From positions 14,741,760 through 14,805,759 of the forward strand of contig NC_087084.1 of NCBI RefSeq assembly GCF_026151205.1: 64,000 nucleotides of DNA, given 5' to 3'. Under the pieces are notes generated by a model. That model was not told where the DNA came from. It saw only the letters and a list, made by a program, of their open reading frames with translations, and did no database searches. Positions within the stretch are counted from its first letter, which is position 1; each line of letters starts with the position of its first letter. A program made the translations under genes and the position numbers. Below are positions 33,251-43,800 of this stretch, in pieces. This DNA is from Bolinopsis microptera. Lineage: Eukaryota > Ctenophora > Tentaculata > Lobata > Bolinopsidae.

Positions 33251-33365
33251 ACTAGATAATATCTAGCACCTAAATAATATCTAATATCTAGATAACATCT
33301 AGTGCCTAGATATTATCTAAAAGTATCAAGATAATATCTACTATGAAGATAATATCTAACATCTC

Positions 33366-34167
33366 CACAGAGTGCCAACAACTCCACTGAGTGCTAACAA
33401 CTCCACAAAGTGCTAACAATTCCACAGAGTGCTATCAACTCCACGGAGTGCTAACAACTCCACTGAGTGCTAACAACTCCACAGATGACAGAGTGCTAAC
33501 AACTCCACAGAGTGCTGACAACTCCACCGAGTGCTAACAACTCCACCGAGTGCTAACAACTCCACCGATTGCTAACAACTCCACTGAGTGCTAACAACTC
33601 CACAAAGTGCTAACAATTCCACAGAGTGCTATCAACTCCACGGAGTGCTAACAACTCCACTGAGTGCTAACAACTCCACTGAGTGCTAACAACTCCACAG
33701 ATGACAGAGTGCTAACAACTCCACAGAGTGCTAACAACTCCACAGAGTGCTAACAACTCCACAGAGTGATAACAACTCCACAGAGTGCTAACAACTCCAC
33801 AGAGTGCTAACAACTCCACTGAGTGCTAACAACTCCACTGAGTGCTAACAACTCCACAGAGTGCTAACAACTCCACAGAGTGCTAACAACTCCACAGAGT
33901 GCTAACAACTCCACAGAGTGCTAACAACTCCACAGAGTGCTAACAACTCCACAGAGTGCTAACAACTCCACAGAGTGCTAACAACTCCACGGAGTGCTAA
34001 CAACTCCACAGAGTGCTAACAACTCCACAGAGTGCTAACAACTCCACACTCCACAGAGTGCTAACAACTCCACAGAGTGCTAACAACTCCACAGAGTGCT
34101 AACAACTCCACAGAGTGCTAACAACTCCACAGAGTGCTAACAACTCCACAGAGTGCTAACAAATCCT
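33366..34167 (+). repeat. 19-bp minisatellite, about 42 units
   Basis: Unit 'ctaacaactccacagagtg', with variants ccg, cgg and ctg at the 'cag' position and occasional 'atgacagagtg' insertions. Homogeneity is highest at the right end, suggesting recent expansion there. It ends inside the last codons of the minus-strand exchanger exon. It is preceded (33250-33360) by a diverged 'gataatatcta' tandem region. Confidence 0.95.
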
Positions 34168-34646
34168 CCCTCCGTCACAAACTAGTTCCTGAACAAGCGA
34201 GTACGCAATGAACACAAAGTACATTAGAAATAATATGATACCGACAGTTCGGTTAAGTCTGAATTTGTTGGTGAAGATTAGGATGTAGACCAGGATAAGA
34301 ATGAAAAGGAGGATTATCCCGAACTTTGCGTGGGGTAAAATCACCATATCCGTCGTGAACTGAGATAAAAATCACATTATTGGATTAACATTAATAACAT
34401 TATTTGATGATCCATCAGTGGCCGATTTCAGACTGAAAACTGTCCGATTTTAATTCTAATATATATATCAATTAGAATTATACAACAAACCTCTTGTAGG
34501 ACTAATGGTCCGTTGTTGTAGAGCGTCTTGATAAGGAATGGTAGACCTAATCCCAGATTAATATCAAACACATTTGAACCTAGCGCGTTAGATACAGCCA
34601 TGTCACCGTGTCCTTCCCTGGCGACTATAACTGAACTGAGTGCGTC
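34156..34646 (-). CDS. K+-dependent Na+/Ca2+ exchanger (SLC24/NCKX-like), last two exons
   Basis: Exon n-1 is 34646-34491 (156 bp, acceptor TCCCCTCCCAG, donor GAG|GTTTGT). It encodes [20 protein letters not shown] and [14 protein letters not shown], the second alpha repeat of NCKX exchangers, including the GSNVFD ion-binding signature. The last exon is 34359-34156 (acceptor TTATCTCAG, phase 0). It encodes [14 protein letters not shown], a membrane segment ([15 protein letters not shown]) and a second one ([20 protein letters not shown]), then CDGGRIC and stop. NCKX proteins exchange 4 Na+ for Ca2+ and K+ across membranes. The first alpha repeat and all 5' exons should lie to the right, but I found none before the SLC7 gene at 37815. 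The locus may therefore be a partial copy or have long introns. The stop TAG lies at the minisatellite edge. Confidence 0.85.
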
Positions 34647-34701
34647 CTGGGAGGGGAGGAAGTCGAGAATAAGTTATTAATTTATTAACTAATTAATTGA
34701 C

Positions 34702-34815
34702 AAACAAACAAACAAACAAACAAACAAACAAACAAACAAACAAACAAACAAACAAACAAACAAACAAACAAACAAACAAACAAACAAACAAACAAACAAA
34801 CAAACAAACAAACAA
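34702..34815 (+). repeat. (CAAA)n microsatellite
   Basis: About 28 uninterrupted copies of the tetranucleotide, in the intron upstream of the exchanger's penultimate exon. Length is likely polymorphic. Confidence 0.97.
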
Positions 34816-35080
34816 TTTATAGTCAATATGAGCGGGAATTAGGATGTAAATACTTAAATACCTTTTTTCAATTAATTTGGAAAATAATCAGAAATATACA
34901 TTCTAGAATTCATTAAGTATGATAATTTCATAACCTTACGTGTTTCTTATCAGGCTTAATCAAGGCTTAACAACGAACATTATACGTTGTTAGATGAATG
35001 TATGCGTACATTTTTATCAGGATCGCAGATAAGCACATATTTGCTGATCGTATATTACTGTTCGGTTTGGTTTGCTTCTA

Positions 35081-35450
35081 GTTATGTCAGTTGGTTTCAC
35101 GTGGGGGCACGTGAACCCTTATAAAACTTATCTTCTTGTAGATGCTACATCGAAACGTTGTACTTCAAGGGTAGTTTAGGAAAATAAGGTCCGGTTGATT
35201 GCCATACACGTTAAATCAAGCTGTTATATTTCCAACTGTTATATTTCCAACTGCCTGTTAGTTTCACGTGAGTACACGTGATTGGCGCGCGATAAAACAA
35301 GCTTATCTTATTATTATCTGAGCCTCTTGACAGGGAATTACTACGTTTTATTTCAAGGGGACTTTAGGGAAAGAGAATAAGTTCCGTTTAATTGGCATAC
35401 AAGATAAACCAAGCTGCCAAATGCTAATGTTATATTTCCAAATGCTTAGT
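35081..35450 (+). repeat. Diverged tandem duplication with cacgtg palindromes
   Basis: Two copies (about 35085-35250 and 35262-35450) share 'agtttcacgtg', 'acttatctt', 'tttcaagg..ag.ttagg' and 'tgttatatttccaa' in order. Each copy has a 'cacgtg....cacgtg' pair. No coding potential. The rest of 34816-36366 contains a shorter duplicated 'gatgttcagtactc' to 'ttgtatttcgtt' block (35665/35962) and nothing else that I can name. Confidence 0.6.
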
Positions 35451-36366
35451 ATTGGTTCAGTTAGTTATTATTTTCTACTGAACATCTCTCTCAAGGCACA
35501 CAGAGAGTGATACCTATTTATCTTAGTAGAGATGTGTTATGAAAACATGTCTGCCTAACACGTTAGTGACAGAAATTGCACCTTAGTTTGACCATTGACA
35601 GGAACATTATCATAGTTACACTAGTGACTAGTGTGCACTTTTCTGAATGAAACGGCAAATTTGATGTTCAGTACTCACAACTCTGATATAGATTTATTGT
35701 ATTTCGTTGAAAGTTGTTGCATCTTAATACAGGGTGGGCCAAAAGTCATTGGGCATATGTTGGCCTTAATAGCTCCGCCGTGTTTTATATTTGAGAGCTG
35801 TTGCTTTGCAGATAGCATACCGTACCTTTGCAGATAGCATACTGTACTTCTGGTTTGAGGATTTTGTCGTCGAAATTTGAAAATTCGAATATTTTAGACC
35901 ACGCCCATTCATTATTAAACACCTATATTGTTCTCTCTGAACATGCTGGACGCCTAAATTTTGATGTTCAGTACTCTGATATAGATTTATTGTATTTCGT
36001 TAAAAGTTGTTGTTGTATCTTAAAATAATGACAATATGAAGTTGAATTTACCAAAAAGATTCTTATCTAAGGACGCATCCTACAATACATTAGAAGTACA
36101 TACCATTACATATATTATATTATACATGCTGTTACATATATATTATAATAGACAGTTTTTGGGAGTTCCAAATAGTTTCTGATTATTCTGATTTCATGCG
36201 ACAAATGATACTGCACTGTTATTATACATACCTTAATTATTGAATATCCATTCGAGTTGCAAAATTTTATAATTTAATCGAGTTTAACACCAAGCCTTCA
36301 GTAATTACAAAATATTTGCAAAATACTCTAATCTTCACTTGCAATTAATTAATTCATGGTAAAATA

Positions 36367-36711
36367 CAGTGGCATAACGAAGGGCCCCGCCAACCCCGCT
36401 GTGCGGAGGGGGGGGGGGGGTGAGTCTTTGTGATATAATAAAGGCAGATTAGGTGATGTCACCATTAGGTGATGTCATCTATTTTCCAACTGTTATCTTA
36501 CGTACAAAATGTTCCAAAATTCTTGAACCTGTCGTCTTTTGATAATATCTTATCCGTTTGTCTAATTCTGTATAAAGTTTCAGAAGTGCTCCATGGCGTA
36601 ACGTTTAATTGAGTCTTACAAAATTCTCTCATATTCTAACGACAATTTGGCGCCCCCCTCCCCCCTAAAGTGGCGTCTATCCGCACAGCGGGGCCCTTCG
36701 TTACGCCACTG
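36367..36711. mobile_element. 345-bp MITE with CAGTGGCRTAACGAAGGG ends
   Basis: The left end is 'cagtggcataacgaagggcc' and the right end is 'gggcccttcgttacgccact' plus g. 'ccgctgtgcgga' and 'tccgcacagcgg' also pair, giving about 38 bp of imperfect terminal inverted repeat. The interior is non-coding. Flanks do not show a clean target duplication. A lone right-end-like sequence ('gtcgttacgccactg') lies at about 50649-50663. It is probably hAT-related, by end sequence only. Confidence 0.75.
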
Positions 36712-37814
36712 GTGGTACTGTAACGTATGGGAGCTTTTTCCCCCATTTTTCCGCCGAAGATAAGGAAAATCCCTCAGACACTAACAATAATATACTATTA
36801 GTATTGCTAGGCAGTAGACATTTGACAGTCACCGGTTACGGCGACATGCATTTTCCTTGTTTCCTGCCAAAAGTCGCAAAACATTCCGCTTAATCTTTAT
36901 CAAGAGATAACGATGTTGAAATCTTGCACATTCACCAACATTGAAACATGTTGAAGTTAAAGCAAATCAGTCAAAAAGCACAATATTTCTCATGAACTGT
37001 CCTTAAAATTTCCGACCGAAACCCTGATTTTTGAAATATATTACAAAATTCGGGGTAAAATTCCTCGAATTGTCGTGAAAGATATATGACCATAAAATGA
37101 ACACAAAATGAACATAAAATGAACACGTAATATGAAAATTAAGAATTACAAGATAAGAATGAAACTGCCAGGTGCCAGATTATCCAAACCAAGACAAGTG
37201 GTGAGATAAGAACAATAATGATAAGAAATCGCTAGACCCTTAAACCCGTACAACAAGAATCGAACTTAATTTACTTGTCTGGTAAATTCTCTGATTTGTG
37301 TGCAGTACCTACCAATTAACCTGTTAGTATAAGTAACTTTAGTAACTTTAGTAACGTCGTAGTAACTGTAATTTTTCAAAAAAAAATTAATTTTACAGTT
37401 TTATGCTTCTTACTGGACACTAAGCCTTCCATTGATTACCAAACACTTGTAAAATATTCTAACCGTTACTTGCTACCAGCTGATTCACCATCACATGCAC
37501 TTCTTTTTAATCTAACCGTCCAATCTGTTATAAATCTAATTACAAAAATCTTTGCCACCAGCTGGATTGTGTTTAGCAAAAATGTTTGCAACATGAAAAA
37601 GTCGATTCCCGGTCATGATATAATATATTAAATTAGGATGATGATTAATCACTCTAGACTCGACTGTCACGTGACATTTTCAACCCGTTCTCTAGCTGAC
37701 CCTGAACGACTATTCGAAACCCTAACCTTAGCACGCTCGATTAAATTATCCGTATTCCGTTAAAACTTCCTTTCATTATCTTATTCCTCTTTTGGTCAGT
37801 AGGTTGTACGTGGG
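36712..37814. promoter_or_regulatory. Upstream region of SLC7 gene 1
   Basis: There are no coding exons. It contains the inverted 'gtcacgtgacagtcgagt' repeat motif (37658-37675 complement). No convincing TATA or initiator can be singled out in this AT-rich DNA. The promoter of gene 1 must lie here or slightly downstream. Confidence 0.3.
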
Positions 37815-40800
37815 ATGGAGCTGGGTGATAATGAAAAATCACCGCTGTTTCCTAAGGTATTCTAATGTTTACTAAAACGCTTTTAAGTTGTTTGTTTTCC
37901 TATCAACGCTGTTTCCTAAGGTATTTTAATGTATACTAAAACGCTTTTAAGTTGTTTGTTTTCCTACATTTTTAAAAGTTTTGTCATATTTAAACATATT
38001 TCCTTGTGTGTTTGTCGTCTTTAAAGATATTTCCTTGTGTGTTTGTCGTCTTTAAAGATATTTCCTTGTGTGTTTGTCGTCTTTAAAGATATTTCCTTGT
38101 GTTTCAGAAGGAGAATGAACCTGTCAAGCTAAAACGAACAGTCGGTGTCCTCTCGGCGAGTGCTCTTGTGTTTGGATCATGTGTCGGAGCTGGCATTTTC
38201 ATTTCTCCTAAAGGTACATTTTCTAAATTCTTTTCTAAAATCAATATTTTAACTATTGGTGTCGTGAAATATAGATCTGGCGAGGAGTTTGACAATTGAC
38301 ACGTGACAGTGATTCCAACCAGGCAATTTGCAGCAATTTTTAATTTCGTCATTTTAACTACTCCTTTCGATTAAAATGGTCCGAGAATTCCGAGTTTTCC
38401 AGTAGTATCAATCTAGATACCATGCTCATTACTGGGCGGCGCTCAGCCTGTCATTCCGCCGAATCTCTATGTTTATGAACATTATACTTATTATAGCCTG
38501 GGGTCCCCAGGTAACATGCTCAGAGCTAAATAATTTCAGGAGTGTACGAAAAAGCTGGCAGTCCTGGAGCCGGGCTGATGGTGTGGTGTCTATCGGGAGT
38601 CATAGCAACGCTGTGTACGCTAGCGTACGCTGAACTAGGTACGCCTCTAGAAGCTCTATGTGTTAAATTAATAAACTTCAGTTTACAATTTTGCAGCAAC
38701 TTATACAAAAAAAATATCGTTGAGTGAACAACAAATTAATCTCGAAACGGTAGTACCAAGTTTTGCATCGTATATTAACCGTTTAATAACCGTTTAATAA
38801 CCAGTTAATAGCCATCAAGTAGCCAGTTAGTGGCCAGTTAATAGCCGTGTGCCCCTGCAGGAACGATGATGCCCCAGAGTGGAGGGGAGTTTGTCTACAT
38901 TCACCGAGTATACGGGGACTGTCTCGCCTTTATCTTCTCCTTCTGTAACACACTCCTTATCAAGTTAGCAACAGACAAACTTTAGCTTTACTTATGAAAA
39001 TCATCAGTTTAGTGAGAAGTAAATATGTTATTGTTAATTGTCAATGAACTTTATGAAGCTTCTGAGGTTCCAGCATCTACCACATAATTTGTAGAATAGC
39101 GCATCACAACATTTCCCCATGATTCGGTTTGCCATAGCATTATACTTATGAAATGAAATGAAATAAAGGATTTTTATCCCGCTGATATCAACAATCAAAA
39201 TTCAAATAAAGATTGCCGATGTCAAAGCGGCTTGCCTTGCGATATAATCCAAAAACTAGATACTCAATATATGAATATACATGTACTAGTAACAAATTAC
39301 AACATTATATTTTGTCTCCCAGGCCAGCGTCGCTGTCCGTAGTAGCTGTATTGTTTGGGGAGTATTTGTGCAACATGATTTGGGGACCAGCAACTAACGA
39401 TCTCATAGTTAAAGCAGTCGCAGTTGCTCTCATAGGTCAGTGACCGTATATAGTAACCATTAGTAACCGTTGGTAACCGTTAGTAACCGTTAGTAACCGT
39501 TAGTAACCGTTAGTATACGTTAGTAACCACCGACTAACGATATCTAAGCAGTTGCAAATCGCAGCAGTTCTCAAAGGTCAGTTGAAATAATATGTAATTA
39601 AAGTTTGATTCTTGTTAAGCAATATTGAGAATATTTAAAAAAAAGGACACCCAGAAATCTCCTAAATCCCAACTCCTCAGTGACACTTGGTCTCATCAAC
39701 ATAGTGGGGGTAAACGTGATAGCTAAAGTCTGCACAGTCATATCTGTCTTGAAATTAGCTGTGGTTGGTTTCCTCGTTGCTTGTGGAATTGCTATTGTCA
39801 TCAAGGGTCAAGGTACGAAAGTAATTCAGCAGGCAGCAGGGGTTTTTTAAAATAATAATGTCACACGTGAGATTGTTTGTGTATCACTTCAGCAATTTGA
39901 AGCCATGTTGTGAGAGCCCCCCCCCCCCCCCCCCCCCGGAATGACTCTTTTTCATTACAATTATTTTTGTATAGGCATCGGAAATTTGCTATATTCTTTA
40001 TCTAGACTTTACAATTGCAAATGGCAATTGTTTTTGTAATTGTTCCGCATACTGTAAAAGTATGAAGATAATAGAAATTAAGAAACATTAAAACGTTTTA
40101 AAATGGAATGAAGTAAGCTAGAACCTAGGTTGATCTTAAGGCGCTCAATTTGTGCATCCTTTGTTTTTGCAAATAATTGTTTTATGAAGGAGCAATTTTC
40201 TAAACGCGTTAATAATCATACCACAAAATTAATTCATTTCTCACAGAATGGATCAAAATGATCAACAAATTATCTGATTTTGGTCAATCCCAGCCACAAG
40301 CAGCATATGCAGCATTCACTCATGGAGTTAGGCACAAAATGACATACTTCATGAGAACAATTGAAGGACTAGATCAACACTTGCAACCTCTTGACATGCT
40401 TATCGATGAGAAACTCATACCGGCTTTATTTGGATGCCCTATTACACCATTAGAGAGAAGAACGGTTGCGCTACCCGTACGATGTGGGGGACTAGGCATA
40501 CCAGTTTTATCAAAGTTGGCATCAGAGGAGTATAAAACATCCATGGAAGTGACTAAGTCCTTAGTAAAAGCCATGGCCGGAATTGAAACGGATATAGATC
40601 ATGATTCCGAGTCGCTGAAAAAAATTCTAAAAGTGAGGGCAGAAAAGCATGAATTAGAATACACGTTAATCTGCAATGAAAGCAGTGATAGATCTACACG
40701 TGCAATTAATCAGGCAAGAGAAAAAGGAAGCTCAAGTTGGTTGACTGTCCTACCTCTTAAGTCTTATGGGTTCACATTGAACAAAGGGGAATTCAGGGAT

Positions 40801-43800
40801 AGTCTACTTCTTCGATATAACAAAGACCTTCCACGATTACCTCAATCCTGTGTTTGTGGGGCCAAAATGGACATCAACCATGCTCTAAACTGTCCAAGAG
40901 GAGGCTACATCATCATCCGCCACAACTCAGTTAGGGATTTCATAGCCAAACAACTATCAACTGTTTGCAAAGACGTAGAATGTGAGCCCCACCTACAGAC
41001 TTTAGACGGGGAGACTTTCTCAACAAGTACCACACTAACAGGAGACAATGCCCACCCTGACGTCCGTGCCAGGGGATTCTATCGTCCGGGACAGAACTCC
41101 TATTTCGACATAAAGTTTCTCAATCCCAATTCTGAGTCTTATCTCTCATCATCAACAGAAAAAATATACGAGAGAGCTGAGACTCAGAAGCGGAGGTTAT
41201 ACAACGAGAGAATTCTGAATGTAGAACATGGGAGTTTCTGTCCTCTGGTGTACTCTGTCACGGGTGGCAGCGGGCCAGAAGCGAGAACATTCTTTAGATT
41301 ATTGTGTGAGAAAATAGCATATAAAACTCAACAAAATTATTCAGATGTTGTAAATTTTTTAAGATGTAAACTTTCATTTATTATCAGGAAGCTGGTTCTC
41401 CTGTGTATAAGAGGAACCAGATCTTCTGTCAATTCAGTTGACAAAAGTTGTGAAAGCGACTTTGAGTTCGCATGCTTTGTATCAAAGCTTAGCTAATTAT
41501 GAGTCCTATGGACTCAATTAATTGATGATTCAAATCTGGTCGATATACATTGTTGTAAATTATATTGTTATATATTATTCTATTTGTTTTCAAAAAAAAA
41601 AAATTTCTCACAGCAATGCTATCGATATTTCCCCTTCTTGTTTTATCTTTAGCGTTCAAAAAAACGTGTTGTAATGAGCTGATATCAGATGACGTGAAAG
41701 AAGACATTGTCCATTCACAAAGTCTTTCTGAAAGTTGGAGGAAGTACCTTGATGTATTCTACAACACCAGAAATATTTACCAACCGGAAACGATGCTGTT
41801 TAAATCGTCTGGTCAAGGTCTGGAAGCCGACAAGAAACGCCAACAAATATTCATTCAGAATCTGGATGTGATAAAGAAGCACAATAAGGACTTTACAAAC
41901 GGATTGACAAGATCATATCTAGGTGTCAACAAGTTCACGATAATGGACGATGAAGAATTAAAAAGTTACACAGGACTCCTTTCTGAAAATAATACTAAAG
42001 AATTGAGTGAAGATCCACCTTCGGTTATGAGAGAGAATCTCCCCGAATCTATCGACTATGTGCAAGAAGGATATATCGCTCCCGTCACACATCAACGGAA
42101 GTGTGGGTCCTGCTATATATTTGCTTTTGTAGCAGTTCTAGAATATCATCTTGCAAAGACGACCGGAAGGCTCCTTAAACTATCAGAGCAAGAACTATTA
42201 GATTGCTGTTCCAACGACGATACTGGATGCAGAGGAGGAGAATTGAACCACGCAGCATTATATCTCCAGAGGGATGGTAAAAGACTGACTACACTTAAAC
42301 ACCTTCCTTACATAGCAGAAGATGTAGAGTGTGAAAAAGAGAAGTACCCTAACGCTCTTAAAGGCTGGCTTGATGGCAATGCGTATGATTTGAGGCGTAT
42401 TCAAGTTATGGGGGACGCATCAAAACCGGACCCAATTAAATCGGACAACATACTTGCAGATAGTTTGGATAAATATGGGCCTCTGTGGATTGGAGTTAAT
42501 TGGGAGATCGACGGTTTCAGACATTATCAGTCCGGAATCCTTGATACGGTGGGAGGTATTGGCTTTATGAAGCCATTAGCAGTAGTATTGGTTGGATACA
42601 CTCCGGAGTACTTCAACTTACGTAACTCATGGGGAGTTAATTATGGCATGAAAGGCTACGTTAGAGTTGCTCGGCGGATGAATGTGGCTAAAATGTATGA
42701 CAGGGAAGGATTTGCTTTGGTTTCTAATCATTCACTCACGGGAAAAGACAGGGAAGGTTTCTGGGATGATGAGCAATGGTGGAGAGAATATTACGAAGAA
42801 GAGAAAGAGCGGGGGAATGTAGATGAGTACCGTAATGAACAGAAACGAAAATCTAGAGGGAAAGATTGGTGGAGAGAAGAGCCTGAGCTTACAAACAACG
42901 ATAATTCTGCGAATACAACTACGAATACTACAAATACCAAAAATACTACTGATTCCAAAAATACTACTGATACCACTTCTTTTGACAATAAGAAGTTTAT
43001 AACACTTGGAATCATTACGATTACAGTTATAACAGCCGCTGTAATCCAAGGAGCTAACTGTCTTTGGATTTGCAAAAGTGCTCAGCGCCAGATCATGAAC
43101 CAATGGAATTCCCCTAGTTGGATTGTGTTTCTCATGAACATTGTGGCGACAGTTGGCTTGACTTTAAATATTGTTCTCGTTGGTATTTTTATCTATCATG
43201 ATATTTAAATTCCCTCCATTGAGACTGTTTATAACTTTTGTTTTAAAGGATATCATAATTTTTTGGTTTAGCTCATTTTCCGTTTTACTTCATAGCTAAT
43301 ATTCATTATGTTATATTTATTCTGAAATATTATGATTTTGTGGAGCTTAGTAAATTTTCTGTTTTACTGTACAGCAAGTGTTTGAATTTAATAAAAGATA
43401 ACAATAAACCAACCATCAAAATTCAAATTTCCAGCGGGCGCACAGTGTAGCGGATTCGTTCTCCTAACCACTGGAGAAAAGAATTAGTTGAAAACAGTAT
43501 ACTATTCTGTCCAGCAAGTCCCAATAAAAAGTAGGGATTCAGTCAGCAAACTGACCTAATCCCTTCCGGACCAAATCCCTAATCCGAGGTGTAGAGCATC
43601 CAATATCAGGTTCAATAAACTAATCCTCTTCAATTCAGGTGTGGTAACGAACTTTCAACTGTCCCTCTCCTTTGAAGGGTCCTCTACTAACCCCGCAGAC
43701 TACGGGCTAGCATTTTACTACTGTCTCTTCACATTCCAGTCCTGGAATTCTCTAAACTACATGACAGGTACTGATACGGGTAGGAGGCAATGTAAGGGGG

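Noticed and set aside
33366..34167. Regular 19-bp repeat that could be taken for a CRISPR array
   Set aside because: Units abut directly with no unique spacers, and the surroundings are clearly eukaryotic. It is a minisatellite.
35731..35760. 'acagggtgggccaaaagtca' as a mariner terminal repeat
   Set aside because: It resembles mariner/MITE ends, but no inverted partner or TA duplication was found nearby.
36359..36719. 8-bp target duplication for the 345-bp MITE
   Set aside because: The flanks (atggtaaaata and gtggtactgta) match only partly, so I do not claim a duplication.
42732..43103. Minus-strand ORFs opposite the protease-like gene
   Set aside because: They are antisense to the Thr/Asn-rich stalk; low complexity explains the open frame.
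43435..43500. tRNA-like sequence ('gcgcacagtgtagcggattc')
   Set aside because: No acceptor stem, and no B box in the right place.
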